DNA of 13,363 nucleotides, from assembly GCA_017999075.1 (NCBI GenBank), contig JAGOBX010000045.1, positions 1 through 13,363 of the forward strand, written 5' to 3'. Made by a program: the position numbers and the translations under genes. Source of the stretch: Candidatus Babelota bacterium (GTDB lineage: Bacteria > JAGOBX01). The notes beneath the pieces are model-generated. The model did no database searches. It saw nothing but the letters and a program-made list of their open reading frames with translations, and was not told where the DNA came from. The first letter of the stretch is position 1; every line of letters begins with the position of its first letter. Below, in pieces: positions 5,289 to 12,348 of the stretch.

Positions 5289-7523
5289 ATGAAAAAAGAA
5301 AAATCAAAATACTATTCAATAATATTCGATAACAAACCGTTAAAAGTAAGGCTGATTGATTATAACGGAACTTCAGATTACACGATAGAACTGTCATTTG
5401 GCAATACAATAGTAAACTGCAACCTTGTAATCGGTAATAAACTAAAAAAAACAGGAGAACACAGTTCTCCAATAAAATTATTTTATTCTGAACGTTTTTA
5501 TTCTTTCGGAGCCATTCCCACAAATTTTCATAAGAGGGAAGATTCCAAGACTCCGCGAGAGATTCAATTGACAGATTTTTTTACCGAATGCGCTATAACA
5601 TCTTTGAATAAGATTATAGATACCGAAATAATAATATCGCTGCTACTTGTTTCATTTGAAGAAGGCTGTTCTCCGGAATTGCCTGCTTCAGTGGGATTAT
5701 CTATGCTGATTTCATTCGTATCATATTTCAATTCAAATAATTTTGCAGCATTGAGACTGGCTGAAATTGAAGGAAGATATATAAAAAATCCTGATATTGA
5801 CATAGCTCAATACAGTAATCTTGACTTGCTTATTGCGTGTTCTGAAACTTTGATTATTAATATGATATGTTCTGTCAAAGAATCCTCAACCACTTATATT
5901 ATTGGAGCTGCAGGATATATAAAATCAGCAATAGAACCCTTGATAGATTTTCAAAAAAAAATAATAGAAGATTGGAAAAATCTGCCTGATATTACGGTCC
6001 CATTATCGAAAATAGAATATATAGATTTAGATTCTGATATAATAAAAAGTTTTAATGAAACCAATAAAAATGAGATAAATATTCTTATTAGTTCGTTTGA
6101 TAAGCCTGAAATAAATATTTTGGAAATATTAAATATGATGAATGAAATGGTTTCTACAGGAGTCGAGAATGGAAATATTTCGAATTATGCTTTGAAAAAA
6201 TATCTTTATGAGTTAATTGGAGAAAATATAAAAAGGAATTTACTTGAAAAGCATATAAGACTTGATTCGCGTCAATTTAACGAATTCAGGGAAATAGAAT
6301 GTACATCAGGCATATTACCTTCAGTTCATGGTTCGGGTATATTTAAATTTGGAAAAACTTCTGTAATGTCAGTAGTAACTTTAGGAACCATTAATAAATC
6401 AAGATGGCTATTTGGAATAGAAGGGTATAAAAGGCAGACATTAACTAATAGTATTTATGTATATCCGTTCAGTACAGGGAAGATAGATGCGAACATAAAA
6501 TATAACAAATTTGAAGATACACTTAATATATATCTTGATTCAGTATTAAAAAATGTTATGCCCGGATTGTCGGAACTTCCTTATTTGAAACGAATAATAT
6601 ATGAAATGATTTCAACTGACGGCGGAACTATATCCGCTGCAATAAATAGTTCAAATCTTGCTTTTAAAGATGCAGGGATAAAGATAAAATCAGAATTTGC
6701 GAGCGTTGACAGTTCATTGTTTTTTTCTGATAAACTGAATGATTTTTTTGTTTTAACTGATTCATTAATGATTGAAAGAGTATGTTCAGACGCTGAAATT
6801 AATGTTGCTGGAACATTGAACGGTTTGATAGGAATAATGTTCAAATCAAGAAAAAAAGGAGTAACGCTTCATCAGCTTGAAAAAATTTTACATCATCAAA
6901 ATGAAGTATTGTCATATATTATATCGAAGATAAAAGAAACTGTCCCGGAATGCAAACCGCAATTGAATTCAAGAGTTCCTGAAACCCGTATATTGCAGGT
7001 TAATCCGGATAAAATCGGATTAATTGCAGGAAGAAATTTTTGTAATGTAAATGAAATAAAAAAAAATACGAATTGCGACATAACAATTGAAGACGACGGA
7101 ATTATAGTTATAAGTACAAAAAATAAATTCAGCAATATTGAAGCGGCGCGTCTTAAAATAATTGAAATTTCAGGGCAGATTGAATGGCGCAATTCTGATA
7201 AAACAGAAAATAAATTTAGAAATATGTTTTCAAAATTTAAAAAAGAATCAAAATATCAAGAACCATCAAGGCAAATTGATTATAAAGTTGGAGATATAGT
7301 TAATGCAACTGTAATAAAACTTGTTCCTTTCGGAATATTCGTTGAAGCAGAATTCGGAGCTAAAGGACCTGTATATTTGTCAGAACTTGGAACAGGTTTT
7401 TGCACAAAACCAGAAGAACTGGTTAAAATAGGCGATTTGATAAAAGTGGTCATAACTGAAATAGACGGTTTTAATTACAAATTCAGTCAAAAAAAATATC
7501 TTGAGAGACCCGCGAGCAAATGA
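5289..7523 (+). CDS. Divergent full-length PNPase-like protein with KH and S1 (predicted inactive)
   Basis: A PNPase homologue of 744 aa with the full domain order: core 1 (to about 200), helical linker (about 205-320), core 2 (about 324-545), KH (about 572-632) and S1 (about 665-737). RLDSRQ (from 324) followed by SGILPSVHGSGIF matches the start of E. coli core 2. Core 1 keeps FHKRE (80-84; FFRRE in E. coli) but has lost RPIRP. At the active site, an ungapped alignment puts R497, E503 and N505 at D486, D492 and K494, and G-T-I (446-448) at the serine cluster. The RREIGHG-containing loop of core 2 is unrecognisable. The KH GxxG loop reads G581-R-N-F584. The S1 domain (VGDIVNATVIKLVPFGIFVE) looks intact. 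It probably binds RNA, or has become a scaffold, without phosphorolysis. Its stop overlaps the cyclase start by four bases (ATGA). Confidence 0.88.
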   Translation: MKKEKSKYYSIIFDNKPLKVRLIDYNGTSDYTIELSFGNTIVNCNLVIGNKLKKTGEHSSPIKLFYSERFYSFGAIPTNFHKREDSKTPREIQLTDFFTECAITSLNKIIDTEIIISLLLVSFEEGCSPELPASVGLSMLISFVSYFNSNNFAALRLAEIEGRYIKNPDIDIAQYSNLDLLIACSETLIINMICSVKESSTTYIIGAAGYIKSAIEPLIDFQKKIIEDWKNLPDITVPLSKIEYIDLDSDIIKSFNETNKNEINILISSFDKPEINILEILNMMNEMVSTGVENGNISNYALKKYLYELIGENIKRNLLEKHIRLDSRQFNEFREIECTSGILPSVHGSGIFKFGKTSVMSVVTLGTINKSRWLFGIEGYKRQTLTNSIYVYPFSTGKIDANIKYNKFEDTLNIYLDSVLKNVMPGLSELPYLKRIIYEMISTDGGTISAAINSSNLAFKDAGIKIKSEFASVDSSLFFSDKLNDFFVLTDSLMIERVCSDAEINVAGTLNGLIGIMFKSRKKGVTLHQLEKILHHQNEVLSYIISKIKETVPECKPQLNSRVPETRILQVNPDKIGLIAGRNFCNVNEIKKNTNCDITIEDDGIIVISTKNKFSNIEAARLKIIEISGQIEWRNSDKTENKFRNMFSKFKKESKYQEPSRQIDYKVGDIVNATVIKLVPFGIFVEAEFGAKGPVYLSELGTGFCTKPEELVKIGDLIKVVITEIDGFNYKFSQKKYLERPASK

Positions 7524-9304
7524 AAATAAAATATTTCAGCATAAAATTTATAATAAATTTTTCTTTTATATTTGTATATACTTTATCTCTGATAATAACT
7601 TCAGGCTACATAATAGTTCAAATAAACAAGAACGCTGAGACATATAAAAATATGTTAATTACCAAGGATTTGAGTATTCTGGCTAATTACTCATCGGAGG
7701 TTCTCGATACATACGATAAAACTGGAATTTTAGATGATAATCTGATAGATGAATTATCAATGAATATAAAAACCATGTTTAAAAATGATAATTATATTCA
7801 TCATATAATATTATATAACGAAAGTTTTCATGAAATATTAAAAATCAATAATACTGGATCAAGCTCAGTAAAAGAACCTCCTATATTAAAACCTGATATT
7901 TTAAGAAATATGTCTGTTTACGGAAAAATAATTAACCATAAAGGACTTACAATAAAAGCAATAAATGTTAAATCAAAACAAGGTTCAAAAAACAGGATAA
8001 CCGGATATATTCAAACAGGCTTTTCAAACCGGTATTTTAGCCGGATAGTATTGTCAAGTGTATTATTTACAGTGCTGCTTGCATTGATACTAATAACAAT
8101 TTCATTATTTATAATTTCTGCATCTGTAAATTTTGTAATCAATCCTGTGCAGAAACTTATAGGAGTGGCGGAAAAAATAGCGAACGGGGATTCTTCGCCT
8201 GAAATAATAACAATGAAAGTTAATAATGAAGTTGGAGTTCTTGTTGACGCATTTAATTTAATGACTAAAAATCTGCAGGAAAGAATTAAAGATTTACAGA
8301 CAATACAGATACTTGGAATGGAAATAAGTTCGGAACTTAATAAAAAAGATTTGCTTAAAAATATAATAAAAATTTATACTACTAATACGAACTGTCAAAA
8401 ATGCGCGCTGCTTTTAGCAAGCGAAGACAAACATTCGCTGGAACTTACTTCAGGATATAATCTTACAACAACAAAATTTAATGTTAAATTTGGAGAAGGA
8501 GTAGCAGGAACAGTAGCAGTGTCGTGTAATTATAAAATAGTTGATAATATTACGGAATATCCTGAATATTTATTGTTTTATAATTCGAATGAATTGAATA
8601 AAATTGAGAACAAACAGATGCTTGCTTTGCCGCTTGTTGTAAAGGACAGGTTGACAGGAGTAATATGCCTTACAGGAAAAGAAGGAGATTCAAAATATTC
8701 ATCTTCGGAAATAGTTCTTTATCAAACTCTTGCATCGTCAGCGGCTATAGCCATAGAAAATTCTAATCTGTATGAGCTTGCAATAACCGATGGATTGACG
8801 AAACTTTATATACACAGATATTTCCAGCAAAAATTATTTGAAGAAATGGAATATCATAAAAACAACAACAAAAATATGGCGTTGATAATGCTTGACATAG
8901 ATCATTTTAAAAGTTTTAACGACACATACGGACATCAGCAGGGGGATATAGTATTACAGCATTTAGCCAAGATAATGCTTCATTCTACCAGAATAATAGA
9001 TTTTCGTCTTAGCGATAGAAGATCGGATATAGTTGCAAGATACGGAGGAGAAGAGTTTTCCGTTATATTGCCGATAACAGATATTAATGGAGCTATTGCA
9101 GTAGCGGAAAGAATAAGATTTAATGTTCAGGAATACGAATTTCCCGGGCAGGATAAACCTTTAAGAGTAACAGTAAGTTTAGGAATAGCTGAATACAAAA
9201 AAGGATTGAATCCGGCGCAATTGATAAAAAATGCGGATATAGCATTATACCAGTCAAAAGAAAAAGGAAGAAACAGGGTTAGCGTATTTGAAGAAAAAAA
9301 GTAA
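7520..9304 (+). CDS. HAMP-GAF-GGDEF diguanylate cyclase
   Basis: A membrane-bound diguanylate cyclase (594 aa) that would make the second messenger c-di-GMP from two GTP. Two transmembrane segments (about 7-30 and 173-198) flank an extracytoplasmic sensor region of about 140 residues. HAMP (about 199-250), GAF (about 270-415) and GGDEF (about 425-590) domains follow. The active-site loop is GGEEF (509-513), with LDIDHFKSFNDTYGHQQGD upstream and VSLGIA and NADIALYQSKEKGRN downstream, so catalysis looks intact. An inhibitory I-site RxxD is present (R500 to D503), suggesting feedback by c-di-GMP. There seem to be about eight extra residues just before the I-site compared with typical family members. 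No EAL or HD-GYP phosphodiesterase is encoded nearby. The ATG sits inside the stop of the preceding PNPase-like gene (ATGA), so translation is probably coupled. Confidence 0.93.
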   Translation: MKIKYFSIKFIINFSFIFVYTLSLIITSGYIIVQINKNAETYKNMLITKDLSILANYSSEVLDTYDKTGILDDNLIDELSMNIKTMFKNDNYIHHIILYNESFHEILKINNTGSSSVKEPPILKPDILRNMSVYGKIINHKGLTIKAINVKSKQGSKNRITGYIQTGFSNRYFSRIVLSSVLFTVLLALILITISLFIISASVNFVINPVQKLIGVAEKIANGDSSPEIITMKVNNEVGVLVDAFNLMTKNLQERIKDLQTIQILGMEISSELNKKDLLKNIIKIYTTNTNCQKCALLLASEDKHSLELTSGYNLTTTKFNVKFGEGVAGTVAVSCNYKIVDNITEYPEYLLFYNSNELNKIENKQMLALPLVVKDRLTGVICLTGKEGDSKYSSSEIVLYQTLASSAAIAIENSNLYELAITDGLTKLYIHRYFQQKLFEEMEYHKNNNKNMALIMLDIDHFKSFNDTYGHQQGDIVLQHLAKIMLHSTRIIDFRLSDRRSDIVARYGGEEFSVILPITDINGAIAVAERIRFNVQEYEFPGQDKPLRVTVSLGIAEYKKGLNPAQLIKNADIALYQSKEKGRNRVSVFEEKK

Positions 9305-9305
9305 T

Positions 9306-9983
9306 ATGGATTTAAAAAAAAAATTGTCTGAATGCAGATTATACGGGTTTACGCCGGACAAATATTTGAACGGCAGAAATCTTCTTGAAATAGTTGAAAT
9401 GCAATTAAGTTCCGGAGTTGACATTATTCAGCTTCGTGAAAAAAAAATGAGCGACAGGGAAAAATTCAAACTGGCTATTGAAATAAAAAAAATATCAGAA
9501 AAATATAATAAAATATTTATTGTTAACGATGATATAACAATAGCCCAATTATCAGACGCCGATGGAGTTCATCTTGGCCAGGACGACATAGAAGTAAAAT
9601 ACTGTAGGAAAATATTAGGAGAAAAAAAAATTATAGGATTATCAACTCATAATGAAAATCAATATTCTGAAGGTCAGTTGAGTTGTGCTGATTATACGGC
9701 AATAGGTCCGGTTTTTCAAACATTTACAAAAGACAATCCGGCGCCTGTTGTAACTTTGAATAAACTTCCGGAAATATTAAAAACCAAAAAAAAGTTTACT
9801 GTGGCGATAGGCGGTATAAATCAAGGAAATATAGACTGTTTATCAAAATTTTCAATTGATTGTTTCGCTGTAGTTTCGGATATTGTTTGTTGTGACGATA
9901 TAAAAAGTTCTGTTAAAAGATTAAAAAAAATTATAGACAGAATTAAGGAAAAAAATAAAAGTTTAAATATAAAATTAAGGTGA
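9306..9983 (+). CDS. thiE: Thiamine-phosphate synthase ThiE
   Basis: Thiamine-phosphate synthase joins hydroxymethylpyrimidine pyrophosphate and thiazole phosphate to give thiamine phosphate in the cytoplasm. The TIM-barrel motifs appear in order: IIQLREK (pyrophosphate-binding Q, R, K), VNDD (the usual [IV]NDR; the N-D pair is kept), ADGVHLGQDD (Mg-binding D), IGLSTHN, GPVFQTFTK (T-x-T-K), VAIGGIN and FAVVSDIV. From the ATG at 9306 it is 225 aa, near the usual 210-220, with a basic C-terminal tail. A TTG at 9288, overlapping the cyclase end, would add six residues. Neither start has a clear Shine-Dalgarno; the ATG, one base after the TAA of the preceding gene, is preferred. No other thiamine gene or TPP riboswitch is visible. 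The first strand reads LYGFTP where LYLIT(D/P) is common, a minor divergence. Confidence 0.92.
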   Translation: MDLKKKLSECRLYGFTPDKYLNGRNLLEIVEMQLSSGVDIIQLREKKMSDREKFKLAIEIKKISEKYNKIFIVNDDITIAQLSDADGVHLGQDDIEVKYCRKILGEKKIIGLSTHNENQYSEGQLSCADYTAIGPVFQTFTKDNPAPVVTLNKLPEILKTKKKFTVAIGGINQGNIDCLSKFSIDCFAVVSDIVCCDDIKSSVKRLKKIIDRIKEKNKSLNIKLR

Positions 9984-9987
9984 AATA

Positions 9988-10455
9988 ATGAAAATAACTC
10001 CTATTGAAATTGAAAAAATTGAATTTAAAAATTCTATGTTTTTTGGATATGATAAAAATCAGGTAAGGAGTTTTTTAAATGAAATATCTTCAGACATTTC
10101 AGAAATTATAAAAGAAAATTCAATTTTAAAAGAAAAAGTAATTGAATTGCAGAAAGTTCAGCAGGATTATCAGAATATGGAAAAAAAACTTCAGGATACC
10201 TTGATGATTATTCAGGAATTTAAAAAAAATGTACAGGATTCTGCAAGGAAAGACGCGGAACAGTTTATAAATGAAACAAAACTTCAATGTAATATTATGA
10301 TAAATGAAGCTGAAAAAAAAGTAGGTGAACTGAAAAAAGAATACAATACTTTGATGCTTGAAAAAGGGAAAATTATTTCGAAATTAAAGTTTATGCTTCA
10401 GGAAGAATTAAATGTGATTGAATCATTTGAAAATTCTAATAAAGAATCTATATGA
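9988..10455 (+). CDS. DivIVA-domain coiled-coil protein
   Basis: A 155-aa cytoplasmic protein. The first 40 residues match the DivIVA N-terminal domain: TPIEIEKIEFKNSMFFGYDK corresponds to the family pattern TPxDIxxxxFxxxxxGYD, followed by a V-xx-FL-x-E helix. The rest, residues about 35-150, is heptad-like and rich in E, K, Q and I, predicted to form a long coiled coil. DivIVA-type proteins sense membrane curvature at poles and division sites and recruit partners. Short versions next to DUF167 genes occur in many phyla and their roles are mostly undefined. The ATG is preceded by AAGG (9977-9980) seven bases upstream, one of the better ribosome sites in the operon, and begins four bases after the ThiE stop. 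Confidence 0.85.
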   Translation: MKITPIEIEKIEFKNSMFFGYDKNQVRSFLNEISSDISEIIKENSILKEKVIELQKVQQDYQNMEKKLQDTLMIIQEFKKNVQDSARKDAEQFINETKLQCNIMINEAEKKVGELKKEYNTLMLEKGKIISKLKFMLQEELNVIESFENSNKESI

Positions 10456-10489
10456 AGAACAAAAGGTAATTTTATTAATTAAAAAAAAT

Positions 10490-10789
10490 ATGGAAAAAAA
10501 CAGCAGCAGCGTTAATATGAAAATAAAAGTCAAGGCTAATGCAGGGAAAAATGAAATTATAGGCTTTATGGATCAAGATACTTTAAAAATAAAAATTAAG
10601 GCTCCGGCAGTAGATAATAAGGCAAATAAAGAACTTATAAGTTTTTTATCGAAAACAATGAATTTATCAAAAAACAATATTGAGATAATAAGCGGTTTTG
10701 GAAATCCGTTGAAACTACTTCGTTTAACAGGCATAACAAGGTTGGGGGCAGATTCCATAATTCAGGAAAAAATAAGTTTGAAAAAATAA
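10490..10789 (+). CDS. DUF167 (YggU-family) protein
   Basis: A small protein of the DUF167/YggU family, about 99 aa. Motifs are IKVKANAGKNEIIGF near the N-terminus (family: V-x-P-x-A-xx-N-x-I), then KAPAVDNKANKEL (the signature AxPxxGKAN), and IEIISGFGNPLKLLRLTG, where the common GxxSRxK is replaced by GFGNPLK. The molecular function of the family is not established. The start is uncertain: the frame is open from 10418, overlapping the DivIVA gene; the ATG at 10490 gives 99 aa and the ATG at 10517 gives 90 aa beginning MKIKVKANAG, which matches the usual family start. No ribosome site decides between them; an AAAAGG at 10461-10466 lies too far from either. Its stop is one base before the next gene. 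The DivIVA-DUF167 pairing is a recurrent bacterial neighbourhood. Confidence 0.82.
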   Translation: MEKNSSSVNMKIKVKANAGKNEIIGFMDQDTLKIKIKAPAVDNKANKELISFLSKTMNLSKNNIEIISGFGNPLKLLRLTGITRLGADSIIQEKISLKK

Positions 10790-10790
10790 T

Positions 10791-12344
10791 ATGAAAAATA
10801 AACATCTGCAGATAAATTTTAAATTTAAATATCAAATGATGCTGGTATTTTTCATAATTGGAGTAGGAACAATTATTTTATCTCAGGGAATACTTCAAAA
10901 AGTTGTGGAAATAAGACTTATTAACCTTGCAATATCCGATATAAAGCAATATGTAATTCCTAATTTTAAAGATTTAATAACTTTATCAGTAAAACTTGAT
11001 GATGATATAATTTTAGCTAACAGCGCAAGAAAAGTGAATTATTATAACAATATAAATTCATTCAGAATTACAGATGATAACGACAGGATACTTGTAAGCA
11101 ATTTTTCTGAAGAAATCAATCAGATTTATAAGTATAACCTGACATTCTTTAAACAAGATAAAATACTGTTTGCTGATGAATCGCAATCAGAAGTTAATAA
11201 GTTATTTTTGAAAAATAACACTGATTCAATAGAAATTTATTATCTGTTTTCTTTTATGCATAAACAAGAACAGATTAAAAGAAAAATATTTTTGACTATA
11301 TCTAAAAATTTTGTTAATAAAGTTAATGAAGATTTAAAACGTAGATTTTTATTGATAGGCTGCGGGATAAGTATACTGAGTGTATTGTTTGGTTTTTTAT
11401 TCAGTGAGAAAGTAAGCAGAAAAATAGAAATTATTAAATCGGCGGCCCAAGTTATAGGTTCGGGAAATTTTATGCATAGAATAACCATTAAGGCTGCTTT
11501 GAAAGACGAACTTGTAGATTTATCAGCAGACATAAATAAAATGGCGTCAAGTCTGAAAGAAGCAGAATCAATGAAACTTGAAAATGAGAGATTTGAGCAG
11601 GAACTTAGAATAGCAGAACAGATACAGCAGACTTTGCTTCCTGTTTCAACACCGAAAACGGATAACTTTGAGTTTGGAAGCATATATTATTCTGCAAAAG
11701 AAGTTGGCGGAGATTATTTTGATTGGATAACTGTTGATGATAATCATCTTGGAATAGTTTGTGCAGACGTGTCAGGCAAGGGAGTTCCCGGGGCTTTTGT
11801 AATGGCTATTACGAGAAGTGTTCTTCGTTCATACGCAGTGAATATTTTATCTCCTGGAGAACTGCTTAAAAAAGTGAATGCTCTTTTGAAAAAAGATATG
11901 AAAAAAGGAATGTTTGTAACTATGTGGTATGGTATTCTTGATATAAATACAGGACAAATAAAATTTGCTAATGCAGGGCATAATCCAGTGATAATTTATA
12001 GGAATAATAAAAAAGATATAGAGATTATGGAAACTCAGGGATCTCCGCTGGGTATTTTGAATGAAAATATTTTTAATAAAAAATTGGTTGAAACCGAAAT
12101 TGTTTTGTCTGAAGGAGATATTTTAATACAATATACAGATGGAGTTACTGAAGCATTTAATTCCAATAAAGAAATGTTTGAGTTTGAAAGGTTATATGAA
12201 GTTATAAGAAATTCTGGGAGTAACATTTCTGCTCAGCAAATGATAGATAACATTAATGAAAATGTTAAAAAGTTTGTGAATGAGTATGAGCAGTCAGATG
12301 ATATTTTAATGGTATCAATTAAAAAAAAAACAAAACAGGGATAA
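10791..12344 (+). CDS. HAMP-domain PP2C/SpoIIE (RsbU-like) serine phosphatase
   Basis: A membrane-anchored PP2C-type phosphatase of 517 aa. A first transmembrane segment (about 17-37) is followed by an extracytoplasmic sensor region (about 38-183, Cache-like in size but not firmly identified). Then come a second transmembrane segment (about 186-206), HAMP (about 207-258), a short coiled coil ending in EQELRIAEQIQQTLLP, and the SpoIIE/PP2C catalytic domain (about 290-512). Metal-binding aspartates are in place: GGDYFD (306-311; D308 and D311), ADVSGKG (D326), YTDGVTEA (D450) and SDD (D503-D504), so it should be active. Relatives such as RsbU dephosphorylate anti-sigma-factor antagonists (STAS proteins), controlling sigma factors or other targets by partner switching. 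No STAS or anti-sigma kinase gene is in the window, so its substrate is encoded elsewhere. It begins one base after the DUF167 stop. Confidence 0.92.
   Translation: MKNKHLQINFKFKYQMMLVFFIIGVGTIILSQGILQKVVEIRLINLAISDIKQYVIPNFKDLITLSVKLDDDIILANSARKVNYYNNINSFRITDDNDRILVSNFSEEINQIYKYNLTFFKQDKILFADESQSEVNKLFLKNNTDSIEIYYLFSFMHKQEQIKRKIFLTISKNFVNKVNEDLKRRFLLIGCGISILSVLFGFLFSEKVSRKIEIIKSAAQVIGSGNFMHRITIKAALKDELVDLSADINKMASSLKEAESMKLENERFEQELRIAEQIQQTLLPVSTPKTDNFEFGSIYYSAKEVGGDYFDWITVDDNHLGIVCADVSGKGVPGAFVMAITRSVLRSYAVNILSPGELLKKVNALLKKDMKKGMFVTMWYGILDINTGQIKFANAGHNPVIIYRNNKKDIEIMETQGSPLGILNENIFNKKLVETEIVLSEGDILIQYTDGVTEAFNSNKEMFEFERLYEVIRNSGSNISAQQMIDNINENVKKFVNEYEQSDDILMVSIKKKTKQG
12337..12340 (+). 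promoter_or_regulatory. Ribosome binding site supporting the TTG start of aroA
   Basis: AGGG lies eight bases ahead of the TTG at 12349 and inside the last codons of the phosphatase gene. It is modest, but it is the only purine-rich element here, and no ATG in the aroA frame lies close upstream of the conserved substrate-binding motif, so it supports TTG initiation. Confidence 0.5.
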
Positions 12345-12348
12345 AATT

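Noticed and set aside
3483-7523. That the two PNPase-like frames are one PNPase gene broken by a frameshift or stop.
   Set aside because: Each frame independently contains core 1, helical linker and core 2. They are tandem paralogues, not halves of one gene.
10501-10510. CAGCAGCAGC microsatellite at the start of the DUF167 gene as a phase-variable repeat.
   Set aside because: Only about three units, and a triplet repeat would not shift the reading frame.
11240-11683. Minus-strand 147-codon frame inside the phosphatase gene.
   Set aside because: It is antisense to the HAMP and early PP2C coding sequence, has serine-rich low-information composition and no motif.
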